Of a stretch of 64,000 nucleotides of DNA, positions 28,889 to 38,049 are shown in pieces. Position numbers and translations under genes: made by a program. Positions within the stretch are counted from its first letter, which is position 1; each line of letters opens with the position of its first letter. Under the pieces are notes generated by a model. It worked only from the letters and a program-made list of their open reading frames with translations, made no database searches and was not told where the DNA came from. Source of the stretch: Klebsiella aerogenes (lineage in GTDB: Bacteria > Pseudomonadota > Gammaproteobacteria > Enterobacterales > Enterobacteriaceae); the NCBI GenBank assembly GCA_029027985.1, contig CP119076.1, positions 744,001-808,000 on the forward strand, in the 5' to 3' direction.

Positions 28889-30043
28889 TTATTTCAGGCC
28901 AGCCGCTTCGCGCAGCAGGGCGGCTTTGTCGGTTTTTTCCCATGGGAAATGTTCGCGACCAAAGTGACCGTAAGCGGCGGTTTCTTTGTAGATCGGGTGC
29001 AGCAGGTCCAGCATCTGAATCAGGCCGTACGGACGCAGGTCGAAGAACTCGCGCACCAGCAGGGTCAGTTGTTCAGAAGGCACTTTTTCAGTACCGAAGG
29101 TCTCAACCATGATGGAGGTCGGTTCAGCGACGCCGATGGCGTAGGAGACCTGAATCTCACAACGGTCTGCGAGGCCTGCGGCAACGATGTTTTTCGCCAC
29201 ATAACGCGCCGCGTAGGCTGCGGAACGGTCAACTTTAGACGGATCCTTACCGGAGAACGCGCCGCCGCCGTGACGAGCCATGCCGCCGTAGGTATCAACG
29301 ATGATCTTACGACCGGTCAGACCGCAGTCGCCCATCGGTCCGCCAATAACGAAGCGCCCGGTTGGGTTGATGAAGAACTTGGTAGACGCATTCAGCCATT
29401 CGGTCGGCAGAACCGGCTTGATGATCTCTTCCATCACTGCTTCCTGCAGGGATTTCTGGTCGATATCTTCTGCGTGTTGGGTAGAAAGCACGACTGCATC
29501 GATGCCGACGATTTTGCCGTCGTCATACTGGAAGGTCACCTGGCTTTTCGCATCCGGACGCAGCCACGGCAGGGTGCCGTTTTTACGCACTTCAGCCTGA
29601 CGCTGCACCAGGCGGTGAGCGTAGGTGATCGGCGCTGGCATCAGCACGTCGGTTTCGTTGGTAGCATAGCCAAACATCAGGCCCTGGTCGCCTGCGCCCT
29701 GTTCCAACGGATCGGCACGGTCAACGCCCTGGTTGATGTCCGGAGACTGTTTACCAATGGCGCTCAGTACGGCGCAAGAGTTGGCATCAAAGCCCATATC
29801 GGAATGCACGTAGCCAATTTCACGAACCGTGTTACGGGTGATCTCTTCGATATCGACCCATGCGCTGGTGGTGATTTCGCCGCCAACCAGAACCATGCCG
29901 GTTTTGACATAGGTTTCACACGCTACGCGCGCTTTCGGATCCTGTTCAAGGATCGCGTCCAGCACGGCGTCGGAGATTTGGTCAGCAATTTTATCTGGAT
30001 GCCCTTCTGATACGGACTCGGACGTAAAGAGGTGTTTTGCCAT
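28889..30043 (-). CDS. metK: S-adenosylmethionine synthetase
   Basis: 384 residues, the E. coli length. The enzyme makes SAM from methionine and ATP in the cytoplasm. Motifs: [19 protein letters not shown] at the N-terminus, [12 protein letters not shown] (methionine/ATP site) and [19 protein letters not shown] (ATP loop). SAM also feeds spermidine synthesis, which ties it to the neighbouring spe genes. MetJ control is expected from the family, but I could not identify a convincing Met-box array upstream. Confidence 0.97.
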   Translation of the reverse strand: MAKHLFTSESVSEGHPDKIADQISDAVLDAILEQDPKARVACETYVKTGMVLVGGEITTSAWVDIEEITRNTVREIGYVHSDMGFDANSCAVLSAIGKQSPDINQGVDRADPLEQGAGDQGLMFGYATNETDVLMPAPITYAHRLVQRQAEVRKNGTLPWLRPDAKSQVTFQYDDGKIVGIDAVVLSTQHAEDIDQKSLQEAVMEEIIKPVLPTEWLNASTKFFINPTGRFVIGGPMGDCGLTGRKIIVDTYGGMARHGGGAFSGKDPSKVDRSAAYAARYVAKNIVAAGLADRCEIQVSYAIGVAEPTSIMVETFGTEKVPSEQLTLLVREFFDLRPYGLIQMLDLLHPIYKETAAYGHFGREHFPWEKTDKAALLREAAGLK

Positions 30044-30743
30044 GTTTTATTTTACCTGTGGAGTATTCGTGTAGCTCATACTGTTGTGTAGAGAGGCTTT
30101 GATGGATGACCCTACCAAAGCTTGCAGGTAGTGACACGAGCAGTCTGAGTGTTAATCAGTATAGATGGATTAACTTCTGGACGGCTATTTTAGGTCAGAA
30201 CTTCATCGCATTTCCACATTTTTTTGACGTCACCCGCATTAATGGAAAAATCGGAGTGGAAATTTTTCCTGACAACCCCGGCAAGGGGCGTATTTTTATT
30301 TTGCATTTTACCCCGCTTCTCGGTATAAAACGCCGCGCGCGGCTCATTAAAAAAAGCGCACGAAGCACACCTCGTGACGCCACTTCCAGCCGGGTTAAGC
30401 AGTCTGTTTTTACAGAGTCCCGCAGCGGCATTTATGTCGGCTGTTCGGAAAGTATAGCTTTGGCTTGTCGCTGGCCCGTTTCGGGGCAGTGTGGAGGTGA
30501 TAGTAGATAATGAACCCACGTTTTTCGCCTGATTCGTCGCGTCGTTCTGTCGCGCATTTATTTCCCGCAATCTGCATCTCTTTCGTGCAAACCTGCCGAT
30601 GTTCTACCCATCTCGGCGCTTCTCAGGATCTCAGGGCCACCAGGCTTACTGAAAACTGAACAAGGGCGCTCTTGCGATAGCAAGGGTTTTCTCGTGGTTT
30701 CTCCGGACTGTCATATCAGGTTCGGGTACGTGTTTTACTATAT
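30044..30743. other. long intergenic region between metK and yqgB-speA
   Basis: About 700 bp with divergent promoters for metK and the yqgB-speA transcript. Open frames on the minus strand (for example 30190-30570) do not resemble any protein I know. A small hairpin CTTGC-GATA-GCAAG followed by GGTTTTC lies at 30671-30690, some 55 bp before yqgB. E. coli annotations list the doubtful small genes yqgC and yqgD here; I cannot support them in this sequence. Confidence 0.5.
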
Positions 30744-30860
30744 ATGAATAAGAAACCGGTCGCGCAGCCACAGTGCCAGCACTATCTGCTGAGATTAAAG
30801 GCTGTTCATGGGTTGTTATCGCGTCTGTCGACTGCGATAGTAGTCAATATTACAAGTTGA
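30744..30860 (+). CDS. yqgB: small protein YqgB
   Basis: A 38-residue frame, starting [16 protein letters not shown] and ending AIVVNITS. It shares KKPVAQ, a QH-LL pair, GLLS and AIVVN with E. coli YqgB (43 residues), in the same place just before speA. The stop lies 8 bp before the speA ATG. Its role is unknown, and the position suggests it may act as a leader ORF for speA. Its C-terminus is shorter and different from E. coli. Confidence 0.75.
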   Translation: MNKKPVAQPQCQHYLLRLKAVHGLLSRLSTAIVVNITS

Positions 30861-30868
30861 GGTTCGCT

Positions 30869-32845
30869 ATGTCTGACGACATGTCTTTGGGTTCGCCTTC
30901 GTCAGCAGGCGAACACGGTGTATTACGTTCCATGCAGGAGGTTGCGATGAGCTCCCAGGAAGCCAGCAAAATGCTACGTACCTACAATATTGCCTGGTGG
31001 GGTAATAACTATTACGACGTTAACGAACTGGGCCATATCAGCGTTTGCCCGGATCCGGACGTCCCGGAAGCGCGCGTCGACCTTGCAGAGCTGGTCAAAG
31101 CGCGTGAAGCCCAGGGACAACGCCTGCCGGCGCTGTTCTGCTTCCCGCAGATCCTGCAACATCGTCTGCGTTCGATTAACGCCGCGTTTAAGCGCGCGCG
31201 CGAATCCTACGGCTACAACGGCGACTACTTCCTGGTCTACCCGATCAAGGTAAACCAGCACCGCCGCGTGATTGAATCATTAATCCACTCCGGCGAACCG
31301 CTGGGGCTGGAAGCCGGTTCGAAAGCCGAACTGATGGCGGTACTGGCGCACGCGGGCATGACCCGCAGCGTGATTGTCTGCAACGGCTATAAAGACCGTG
31401 AATACATCCGCCTGGCGCTGGTGGGCGAGAAGATGGGCCACAAGGTCTATCTGGTCATCGAGAAGATGTCGGAAATCGCTATCGTGCTGGAAGAAGCGGA
31501 GCGTCTGAACGTCGTGCCGCGTCTTGGCGTGCGTGCGCGTCTGGCCTCGCAGGGCTCCGGTAAATGGCAGTCCTCCGGCGGCGAGAAATCGAAATTCGGC
31601 CTCGCGGCGACGCAGGTTCTGCAACTGGTCGAGATTCTGCGCTCGGCAGGGCATCTGGATAGCCTGCAGCTACTGCACTTCCATTTGGGGTCGCAGATGG
31701 CCAATATTCGCGATATCGCCACCGGCGTGCGTGAATCGGCGCGTTTCTACGTCGAACTGCATAAGCTGGGCGTCAACATCCAGTGTTTCGACGTCGGCGG
31801 CGGTTTAGGCGTGGACTACGAAGGGACCCGCTCGCAGTCCGACTGCTCGGTCAACTATGGCCTGAATGAATATGCCAACAATATCATTTGGGCAATCGGC
31901 GATGCCTGTGAAGAAAATGGCCTGCCGCACCCGACGGTGATCACCGAATCCGGCCGCGCGGTGACCGCGCACCACACCGTGCTGGTGTCCAACATCATCG
32001 GCGTTGAGCGTAACGAATACACCGAGGCGACCCCGCCAGCGAATGACGCTGCGCGTCCGCTGCAGAGTATGTGGGAAACCTGGTTGGAGATGCACGAAAC
32101 CGGCAATCGTCGCTCGCTGCGCGAATGGCTGCACGACAGCCAGATGGATCTGCACGATATTCATATCGGCTATTCCTCCGGTACGTTCAATCTGCAGGAG
32201 CGCGCGTGGGCAGAACAGCTGTATCTGAACATGTGCCATGAAGTGCAGAAGCAGCTCGACCCGAGCAACCGCGCGCATCGTCCGATTATCGACGAGCTGC
32301 AGGAACGTATGGCGGATAAAATCTACGTCAACTTCTCGCTGTTCCAGTCGATGCCGGATGCCTGGGGTATCGATCAGCTGTTCCCGGTGATGCCGCTGGA
32401 AGGGCTGAACCAGTCGCCGGAACGTCGTGCGGTGCTGCTGGATATCACCTGTGACTCCGATGGCGCGATCGATCATTACGTCGATGGCGACGGTATCGCC
32501 ACCACCATGCCGATGCCGGAATACGACCCGGAGAACCCGCCAATGCTGGGCTTCTTTATGGTCGGCGCCTATCAGGAGATCCTCGGCAACATGCACAACC
32601 TGTTCGGCGACACCGAAGCGGTAGACGTCTTCGTCTTCCCTGACGGCAGCGTTGAGGTTGAGCTTTCCGATGAGGGCGATACCGTGGCGGATATGCTGCA
32701 GTACGTGCAGCTGGATCCGAATACGCTGCTGACCCAGTTCCGCGATCAGGTGAAAAACACCGGCCTCGACGCCGAGCTGCAGCAGCAGTTCCTCGAAGAG
32801 TTTGAAGCAGGGCTGTACGGATACACTTATCTGGAAGACGAGTAA
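30869..32845 (+). CDS. speA: biosynthetic arginine decarboxylase
   Basis: A 658-residue PLP enzyme of the alanine-racemase-fold type that converts arginine to agmatine, first step of the second putrescine route. The PLP lysine is in [10 protein letters not shown]. The glycine loop [14 protein letters not shown] and the C-terminal catalytic Cys region [12 protein letters not shown] are visible. Start at [17 protein letters not shown] matches E. coli; the longer frame reading begins inside yqgB. speB follows after 219 bp with a hairpin between. Confidence 0.97.
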   Translation: MSDDMSLGSPSSAGEHGVLRSMQEVAMSSQEASKMLRTYNIAWWGNNYYDVNELGHISVCPDPDVPEARVDLAELVKAREAQGQRLPALFCFPQILQHRLRSINAAFKRARESYGYNGDYFLVYPIKVNQHRRVIESLIHSGEPLGLEAGSKAELMAVLAHAGMTRSVIVCNGYKDREYIRLALVGEKMGHKVYLVIEKMSEIAIVLEEAERLNVVPRLGVRARLASQGSGKWQSSGGEKSKFGLAATQVLQLVEILRSAGHLDSLQLLHFHLGSQMANIRDIATGVRESARFYVELHKLGVNIQCFDVGGGLGVDYEGTRSQSDCSVNYGLNEYANNIIWAIGDACEENGLPHPTVITESGRAVTAHHTVLVSNIIGVERNEYTEATPPANDAARPLQSMWETWLEMHETGNRRSLREWLHDSQMDLHDIHIGYSSGTFNLQERAWAEQLYLNMCHEVQKQLDPSNRAHRPIIDELQERMADKIYVNFSLFQSMPDAWGIDQLFPVMPLEGLNQSPERRAVLLDITCDSDGAIDHYVDGDGIATTMPMPEYDPENPPMLGFFMVGAYQEILGNMHNLFGDTEAVDVFVFPDGSVEVELSDEGDTVADMLQYVQLDPNTLLTQFRDQVKNTGLDAELQQQFLEEFEAGLYGYTYLEDE

Positions 32846-32849
32846 TCGT

Positions 32850-32890
32850 TGTTACCCGGCGGCGCTGCGCTTGCCGGGCCTACGGGCGTA
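32850..32890. repeat. REP-type palindrome after speA
   Basis: CCCGGC-(N12)-GCCGGG at 32855-32878 followed by CCTACGGG, like the REP units at 7692-7846 and 22617-22703. Confidence 0.65.
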
Positions 32891-32979
32891 AGCCAGCGGC
32901 CGGTTCGGCGTTTGCTATACTCTCTTGAACCCGTATGAATTAACGGCGATAATTCACTCCAATAAGCGATTTACGAATC

Positions 32980-33024
32980 AATCCCTTCCTCGTCGGGTTT
33001 AACGACGCGGAGGGGATTTTTTTT
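32980..33024 (+). terminator. terminator or attenuator between speA and speB
   Basis: AATCCCTTCCTCGTCG (32980-32995) pairs with CGACGCGGAGGGGATT (33003-33018) with small mismatches, followed by eight T residues in all. It is a strong intrinsic terminator 41 bp ahead of speB, so speB needs its own promoter or regulated readthrough. Confidence 0.8.
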
Positions 33025-33064
33025 CATCTGTTTTTAATGTATCGACTTTAAAAGAGGTCAGGAC

Positions 33065-33985
33065 ATGAGCACTTTAGGTCATCAATACGATAACTCCCTG
33101 GTATCCAACGCATTTGGTTTTCTGCGTCTGCCGATGAACTTCATGCCGTATGACAGCGACGCGGATTGGGTCATCACCGGCGTACCGTTCGATATGGCGA
33201 CCTCCGGGCGCGCAGGCGGCCGTCATGGCCCGGCGGCTATCCGCCAGGTTTCGACCAACCTCGCCTGGGAACACAACCGCTTCCCGTGGAACTTCGACAT
33301 GCGCGAGCGCCTGAATGTCGTGGACTGCGGCGATCTGGTGTATGCCTTCGGCGACGCGCGCGAAATGAGTGAGAAGCTGCAGGCCCATGCCGAGAAGCTG
33401 CTGGCGGCCGGTAAGCGCATGCTCTCCTTCGGCGGCGACCACTTCGTCACGCTGCCGCTGCTGCGCGCCCACGCTAAGCACTTTGGCAAAATGGCGCTGG
33501 TGCACTTCGATGCCCATACCGATACCTACGCGAACGGCTGTGAATTTGACCACGGCACCATGTTCTACACCGCGCCGAACGAAGGGCTGATCGATCCGAA
33601 CCACTCCGTGCAGATTGGTATCCGTACCGAATTCGACAAAGACAACGGTTTTACCGTGCTTGATGCCGGTCAGGTTAACGATCGCGGCGTCGATGACATT
33701 ATTGCTCAGGTGAAGAAGATCGTCGGCGACATGCCGGTATACCTGACCTTTGATATCGACTGTCTGGATCCGGCGTTTGCCCCGGGGACCGGTACGCCGG
33801 TGATCGGCGGGCTGACCTCCGACCGCGCGATCAAACTGGTGCGCGGCCTGAAGGATCTGAATATCGTCGGGATGGATGTGGTGGAAGTGGCTCCGGCCTA
33901 TGACCAGTCCGAAATCACCGCCCTGGCGGCGGCGACTCTGGCGCTGGAGATGCTTTATATTCAGGCGGCGAAGAAAGGCGAATAG
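33065..33985 (+). CDS. speB: agmatinase
   Basis: A 306-residue manganese ureohydrolase that turns agmatine into putrescine and urea. Metal-binding segments [18 protein letters not shown] and [17 protein letters not shown] are intact. AGAGG precedes the ATG. The stop is followed after 2 bp by the end of the convergent MFS gene of the accessory island, so the island begins right at the speB stop. Confidence 0.97.
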   Translation: MSTLGHQYDNSLVSNAFGFLRLPMNFMPYDSDADWVITGVPFDMATSGRAGGRHGPAAIRQVSTNLAWEHNRFPWNFDMRERLNVVDCGDLVYAFGDAREMSEKLQAHAEKLLAAGKRMLSFGGDHFVTLPLLRAHAKHFGKMALVHFDAHTDTYANGCEFDHGTMFYTAPNEGLIDPNHSVQIGIRTEFDKDNGFTVLDAGQVNDRGVDDIIAQVKKIVGDMPVYLTFDIDCLDPAFAPGTGTPVIGGLTSDRAIKLVRGLKDLNIVGMDVVEVAPAYDQSEITALAAATLALEMLYIQAAKKGE

Positions 33986-33987
33986 TT

Positions 33988-35199
33988 TTAAGCGTTTACT
34001 GCTGCTGCGCGACGCATACGCAGCAGCAGTACCCCTCCGGCGCACAGCGTCATCAGCTGCGATACCACCAGCACTGAAAATCCTGAACTCACCGATCCTG
34101 CCGATTTCATCACCATTCCCATCAACAGCGGAATAAACGCCGCGCAGATATTGCCAATGCCGTTAATGATCCCATAAGCGCTGCCTACCGCTTCACGCGG
34201 GGCATGGTGCTGGACGACCGCCGGGATCGCCGCCCCCTGCAATCCCCAGAAAACGTTCGCCGACAGCATAAACAGCGCCAGCATCGCCGGCTGCTGGCTG
34301 AGCATCAGTGCCAGCACTGAAAGAGCGGTCAGCAGACCGCCGATGATAAACAGCAGCGGCGCCTGCTCCGGGCGCATCTTATCGAGGATCACCCCGCCGA
34401 GAAGTTTCGATCCCAGACTCAGCAGGAAAGGCATTGCCGCCAATAGGCCGGTTGCCTGCAGCGAAAAGTGATGTTCGTCGCGCAGCCAGGCCGGCAACCA
34501 GGCGCTGCTGCCCCACAGATAGCTGAGGGTGGCGATCTCCACCAGCAGGATCCAGCCGAGCAACGGCGTGCGCCAGGCGAGAGCAAAGGTCTGGATAAAG
34601 CCCGGTTTCGCACGGCGTTCACTGATTGCAGGGGCGGGGAGAAAGCGCCAGATTAAGCCGCCGCCGAGGAGCAGGTTCAACAATGCCAGGGCGTAAAACG
34701 ACCCCATCCACCCGACGTGGGCCATCAGCCAGGTGACCAGCGGGAAACCCACCGCCAGCCCCAGCGACACGCCGAGCGCAGTCACGGCGTTGGGTTTACC
34801 AATCTCATCGGCGGCGAAGTTATCGCTGATAAAGCGGGTTTTCAGTGAAAATAGCGGCCCTTCGGCAACCCCTAGTATGATCCGCGCGATTAACATTCCC
34901 ATCAGCGAGCCCAGCAGCGGCGATATCGCGCAAACCAGCGCCCATATAGCAATACTGCTTAACAATCCCTGACGGTAATGCAGTTTACTTTCTATAACCG
35001 GAGTTAATAATAATGCCGAAAATCCATAACCCAGAAGAAAGCATGTCATCAGCATGCCTTGTAACATTCTGTTTTCATTTAACTGAAAGTGCGTGGCAAA
35101 ATCGGGGTTGAGAATCATCACGGAGATATTTACCCGATCGATGTAGGAAATAATTATTAACAAAAGTAATGCTATTGTTCCTTGCCATCTTGCCGCCAT
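33988..35199 (-). CDS. MFS transporter of the catabolic island (ACS-like)
   Basis: 403 residues with 12 predicted membrane segments, beginning MAARWQGTIALLLLIIISYI and with the motif YIDRVNISV typical of the anion:cation symporter family. ARIILGVAEGPLFSLKTRF follows. It probably imports an organic acid or aromatic acid. It is transcribed away from the Rieske operon, and the shared 427-bp region has three copies of a candidate operator, so it is likely co-regulated with that operon. Confidence 0.85.
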   Translation of the reverse strand: MAARWQGTIALLLLIIISYIDRVNISVMILNPDFATHFQLNENRMLQGMLMTCFLLGYGFSALLLTPVIESKLHYRQGLLSSIAIWALVCAISPLLGSLMGMLIARIILGVAEGPLFSLKTRFISDNFAADEIGKPNAVTALGVSLGLAVGFPLVTWLMAHVGWMGSFYALALLNLLLGGGLIWRFLPAPAISERRAKPGFIQTFALAWRTPLLGWILLVEIATLSYLWGSSAWLPAWLRDEHHFSLQATGLLAAMPFLLSLGSKLLGGVILDKMRPEQAPLLFIIGGLLTALSVLALMLSQQPAMLALFMLSANVFWGLQGAAIPAVVQHHAPREAVGSAYGIINGIGNICAAFIPLLMGMVMKSAGSVSSGFSVLVVSQLMTLCAGGVLLLRMRRAAAVNA

Positions 35200-35274
35200 G
35201 ATTTTTCTCTTCTCTCGATTTAATAAATGTTGATTATTATTTTTTTACGGCGGAAATAGTCACTATTGTAAAAT

Positions 35275-35290
35275 GGTTCACCAGTGAAAC
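35275..35290. promoter_or_regulatory. candidate IclR operator 1
   Basis: GGTTCACCAGTGAAAC, 11 of 12 arm bases of GTTTCA-N4-TGAAAC, 76 bp upstream of the MFS start. Confidence 0.6.
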
Positions 35291-35331
35291 TCATTGTTTA
35301 TAAACAATAAATTTAACTATTGTTTCATAGG

Positions 35332-35347
35332 TGAAACTCTCTATCTC
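35332..35347. promoter_or_regulatory. candidate IclR operator 2
   Basis: GTTTCATAGGTGAAAC, perfect arms, 57 bp from copy 1. Confidence 0.65.
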
Positions 35348-35591
35348 GCCATCATGCTCATTTTTAATGATCGTCATAAAAAGAAGTCAATAGCTAAATA
35401 CAAAATCTGAAGCGGCCGTTTTATTTATGATGGATCACCGCTTTAAATATCATCATTTCATCTGGCTGCATTTTTTCGTGATCGATTGCACAGTTAGCTA
35501 ATTAAACCGCCGATCATTAACAACTCTGTCACATTAACGCTTGACGAAATATTCATCGCTTTTATATTGACCGTATTAAATAAGAAACAGA

Positions 35592-35607
35592 GTTTCATAT
35601 ATGAAAC
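35592..35607. promoter_or_regulatory. candidate IclR operator 3
   Basis: GTTTCATATATGAAAC, a perfect 16-bp palindrome ending 18 bp before the ferredoxin start codon and just ahead of its GGAGG ribosome site. Binding here would block transcription of the operon. Confidence 0.65.
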
Positions 35608-35625
35608 AAAGCCTGGAGGATTGCG

Positions 35626-35949
35626 ATGAGCTGGATAGGCGTATGTGACGCGGAGCAAGTACAGGAAGATTTCCCATTTAGCGGCAATATCGACGGTAAA
35701 GAAATCGGTATTTATCTGATTGATGGTGAGTATTACGCGCTGGAAGACGTGTGCCCTCATGCTTATGCGTTATTGAGCCAGGGCTTTGTCGAGGACGGTA
35801 AGGTGGAGTGTCCGCTGCATGAAGCGGTATTCGACGTCAAAACCGGCCAATGTCTTCACGGCCCTGGCGGCCGTAACCTGAATCGTTACCCGGTGCGGGT
35901 CTACGACAATCAGATCCAGATTACCTTTATCGAGGAGAACGTGGCATGA
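35626..35949 (+). CDS. Rieske-type ferredoxin
   Basis: A 107-residue [2Fe-2S] protein with the two Rieske binding boxes, CPHAY near residue 44 (C-x-H) and CPLHEAVFD near residue 64 (C-x2-H). It is the electron carrier between the reductase (39850-41046) and the oxygenase (36265-37287). It is the first gene of the operon with GGAGG ahead of the ATG, and overlaps the next gene by 4 bp (ATGA). Confidence 0.93.
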   Translation: MSWIGVCDAEQVQEDFPFSGNIDGKEIGIYLIDGEYYALEDVCPHAYALLSQGFVEDGKVECPLHEAVFDVKTGQCLHGPGGRNLNRYPVRVYDNQIQITFIEENVA

Positions 35950-36254
35950 GCGAATCCCTGGACTTCAACCCGGCGCTGCCGGAAAGCCGTCAGTTTACGC
36001 CGCCGGCGGAAGGCGGCAACGGCAATATTCATAAGCCTGGCGACTACCACAATCTGATCTGGCAAACCCGCAGCCGGGTGCCGGAAAACTGGGAGCTTCA
36101 GCTTATCGCCACCCTGGAAACGCTCTTTGAGCAGGGCGCGGAAAGCCTGGGCGAGCTGGTGAACGGCCTGAACGGCGTCAGAATGCACGACCAGCAGGGT
36201 GAACCGTGGAGCGAAAGCAGCTTCCAGGCATTTTTGCAGGTAAACGGATACTGA
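35946..36254 (+). CDS. small recombinase-like helix-turn-helix domain protein
   Basis: A 102-residue soluble protein. Its middle (NLIWQTRSRVPENWELQLIA through LFEQGAESLGELVNGLNG) and its end (GEPWSESSFQAFLQVNGY) resemble the short proteins called recombinase-like helix-turn-helix, which occur next to Rieske oxygenase genes in proteobacteria. That name reflects a fold resemblance; no recombinase active site is present. The function is unknown. It lies between and overlaps oxygenase genes, so it may act in the oxygenase complex or bind DNA. Confidence 0.7.
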   Translation: MSESLDFNPALPESRQFTPPAEGGNGNIHKPGDYHNLIWQTRSRVPENWELQLIATLETLFEQGAESLGELVNGLNGVRMHDQQGEPWSESSFQAFLQVNGY

Positions 36255-36264
36255 GGACACAGCG

Positions 36265-37287
36265 ATGACGACAACGGTACAAAACTATCTTGATAAAGGG
36301 TTACGCGGCCTGTGGTATCCGGTACTGGCGAGCTGGGAAGTGCAGTCAGCGCCGGTGGGCATTACCCGCCTCGGCGAGCAGATCGTGGTCTGGCGTAATA
36401 AAGACGGTCAGGTGCAGGCGCTGGAAGACCGCTGCCCGCACCGCGGCGCGCGCCTGTCGATGGGCTGGAACTTAGGCGATCGTATTGCCTGTTGGTACCA
36501 CGGCGTGGAAGTGGCCGGCAACGGCGAAGTGAAAGACGTTCCGGCGGTTGATCGCTGCCCGTTGGTCGGCCAGCAGTGCGTTCGCAGCTACAACGTGCAG
36601 GAAGCGCACGGCGCTATTTTCCTGTGGTTCGGCGTCACCGCTGACCAGCAGCCTGATGAACTGAGCTTCCCGGAAGAACTGGCCGATAGCGACAAATACA
36701 GCAACTTCTTGTGTACCGCGGCGTGGAAATGTAACTACCAGTACGCGCTGGAAAACGTGATGGATCCGATGCACGGTACCTATCTGCACTCCTCATCGCA
36801 CTCGATGGCGGAAGGCGATCGCAAAGCCGACATGGTGCTGCAACCGACGAAAACCGGCTTTATCTTCGAGAAAAAAGGGCAGAGCGGCGTCAACTTCGAC
36901 TGGGTCGAGCTGGGCAACAGCGGGACCTACTGGATGCGCCTGTCTATCCCGTACAAAAAACGTTTTGGACCGGGCGGCCACTTCTGGATCGTCGGCATGG
37001 TGGTTCCGGAAGATAACGATAACTGCCGCGTCTTCTTCTGGCGTATCCGCGGCGTGCAGGGTTGGCAGCGCGATCTGTGGCGCTTCATGTACCGCAACCG
37101 TCTGGAAAAGCTGCATTGGGAAGTGCTTGAACAGGATCGCGTGGTGCTGGAAAGCCTGGCGCCGAATGCCCGCGACCACGAATACCTTTATCAGCATGAC
37201 GTCGGCCTTTCCCGCCTGCGCCGCATGATGCAGAAAGCGGCGAAAGAGCAGCTGGCGGTCCGTGAAGAACAGCAGGGAGCAGCCTGA
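36265..37287 (+). CDS. aromatic ring-hydroxylating oxygenase, Rieske alpha subunit
   Basis: 340 residues. The Rieske domain is at the N-terminus with CPHRGARLSMG (about residue 54) and CWYHG (about 73). The catalytic domain carries the mononuclear iron site ENVMDPMHGTYLH (two His, about 164-176), and the third ligand may be the Asp in LEQDRVVLESL. No beta subunit gene is present, so it belongs to the alpha-only oxygenases of the phthalate or vanillate type. The stop overlaps the next start as TGATGA-type coupling at 37287. Substrate unknown. Confidence 0.93.
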   Translation: MTTTVQNYLDKGLRGLWYPVLASWEVQSAPVGITRLGEQIVVWRNKDGQVQALEDRCPHRGARLSMGWNLGDRIACWYHGVEVAGNGEVKDVPAVDRCPLVGQQCVRSYNVQEAHGAIFLWFGVTADQQPDELSFPEELADSDKYSNFLCTAAWKCNYQYALENVMDPMHGTYLHSSSHSMAEGDRKADMVLQPTKTGFIFEKKGQSGVNFDWVELGNSGTYWMRLSIPYKKRFGPGGHFWIVGMVVPEDNDNCRVFFWRIRGVQGWQRDLWRFMYRNRLEKLHWEVLEQDRVVLESLAPNARDHEYLYQHDVGLSRLRRMMQKAAKEQLAVREEQQGAA

Positions 37288-38036
37288 TGAGCGCTCTGCT
37301 GAACGGTAAACGCATTGTCGTCAGCGGTGCGGCGCGCGGTTTGGGCTATCACTTCGCCGAAGCCTGCGCCGAACAGGGAGCGGCGGTGGTGATGTGCGAC
37401 ATTCTGCAGGGCGAGTTGGCGGAAAGCGCGCACCGCTTGCAGGAGAAGGGCTACCGTATCGAATCCCACGTTATCGATCTGGCCAGCGGCGAGTCGATCG
37501 ACCAGGTCTTCAGCGCTATCGGCGCGCAGGGACCGATTGATGGTTTAGTCAATAACGCGGCGATGGCCACCGGCGTCGGCGGCAAAAATATGATCGATTA
37601 CGATCCGGATCTGTGGGATCGGGTGATGACGGTCAACGTCAAAGGCACCTGGCTGGTGACCCGCGCGGCGGTACCGTTGCTGCGTGAAGGATCCGGGATC
37701 GTCAACGTCGCCTCGGATACCGCGTTGTGGGGCGCGCCGCGGCTGATGGCCTATGTCGCCAGTAAAGGCGCGGTCATTGCGATGACCCGCTCAATGGCCC
37801 GCGAATTGGGTGAAAAACGGATCCGCATCAACGCCATCGCACCGGGACTGACTCGCGTCGAGGCCACGGAATACGTGCCCGCCGAGCGTCATCAGCTGTA
37901 TGAAAATGGTCGCGCGCTCAGCGGCGCGCAGCAGCCGGAAGATGTCACCGGCAGCGTGGTTTGGCTACTCAGCGAGCTGTCGCGGTTTATTACCGGCCAG
38001 CTGATCCCGGTCAATGGCGGTTTTGTCTTTAACTAA
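37287..38036 (+). CDS. SDR-family dehydrogenase
   Basis: 249 residues with a classical SDR layout: cofactor loop SGAARGLGYHFA, NNAA at about residue 89, and catalytic YVASK with Ser in NVASD upstream. It could be the cis-diol dehydrogenase that follows the oxygenase, or it may act on a side-chain alcohol. Its start overlaps the oxygenase stop, pointing to tight coupling. Confidence 0.9.
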   Translation: MSALLNGKRIVVSGAARGLGYHFAEACAEQGAAVVMCDILQGELAESAHRLQEKGYRIESHVIDLASGESIDQVFSAIGAQGPIDGLVNNAAMATGVGGKNMIDYDPDLWDRVMTVNVKGTWLVTRAAVPLLREGSGIVNVASDTALWGAPRLMAYVASKGAVIAMTRSMARELGEKRIRINAIAPGLTRVEATEYVPAERHQLYENGRALSGAQQPEDVTGSVVWLLSELSRFITGQLIPVNGGFVFN

Positions 38037-38049
38037 TCAGTGAGGCGGT

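Larger units (their letters stand above)
35200..35625. other. divergent AT-rich control region of the Rieske island
   Basis: 426 bp, strikingly AT-rich beside the GC-rich operons. It holds three palindromes of the form GTTTCA-N4-TGAAAC (listed separately) and the palindrome GTTTATAAAC at 35296-35305. No gene is seen. Confidence 0.75.

Noticed and set aside
28808..30010. A 400-residue frame antisense to metK
   Set aside because: Same reason: it shadows a highly conserved enzyme gene and has no recognisable motif.
30044..30200. MetJ (Met-box) operators upstream of metK
   Set aside because: Only weak partial matches to AGACGTCT were found, so no site is claimed although control by MetJ is expected.
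30190..30570. A 126-residue minus-strand frame between metK and yqgB
   Set aside because: No recognisable family, poor coding character, and it lies in a likely promoter region; I could not confirm yqgC or yqgD here.
31805..32596. A 263-residue frame antisense to speA, and similar frames antisense to speB, mltC and the Rieske genes
   Set aside because: All are within well-supported genes on the other strand and are explained by high GC third positions.
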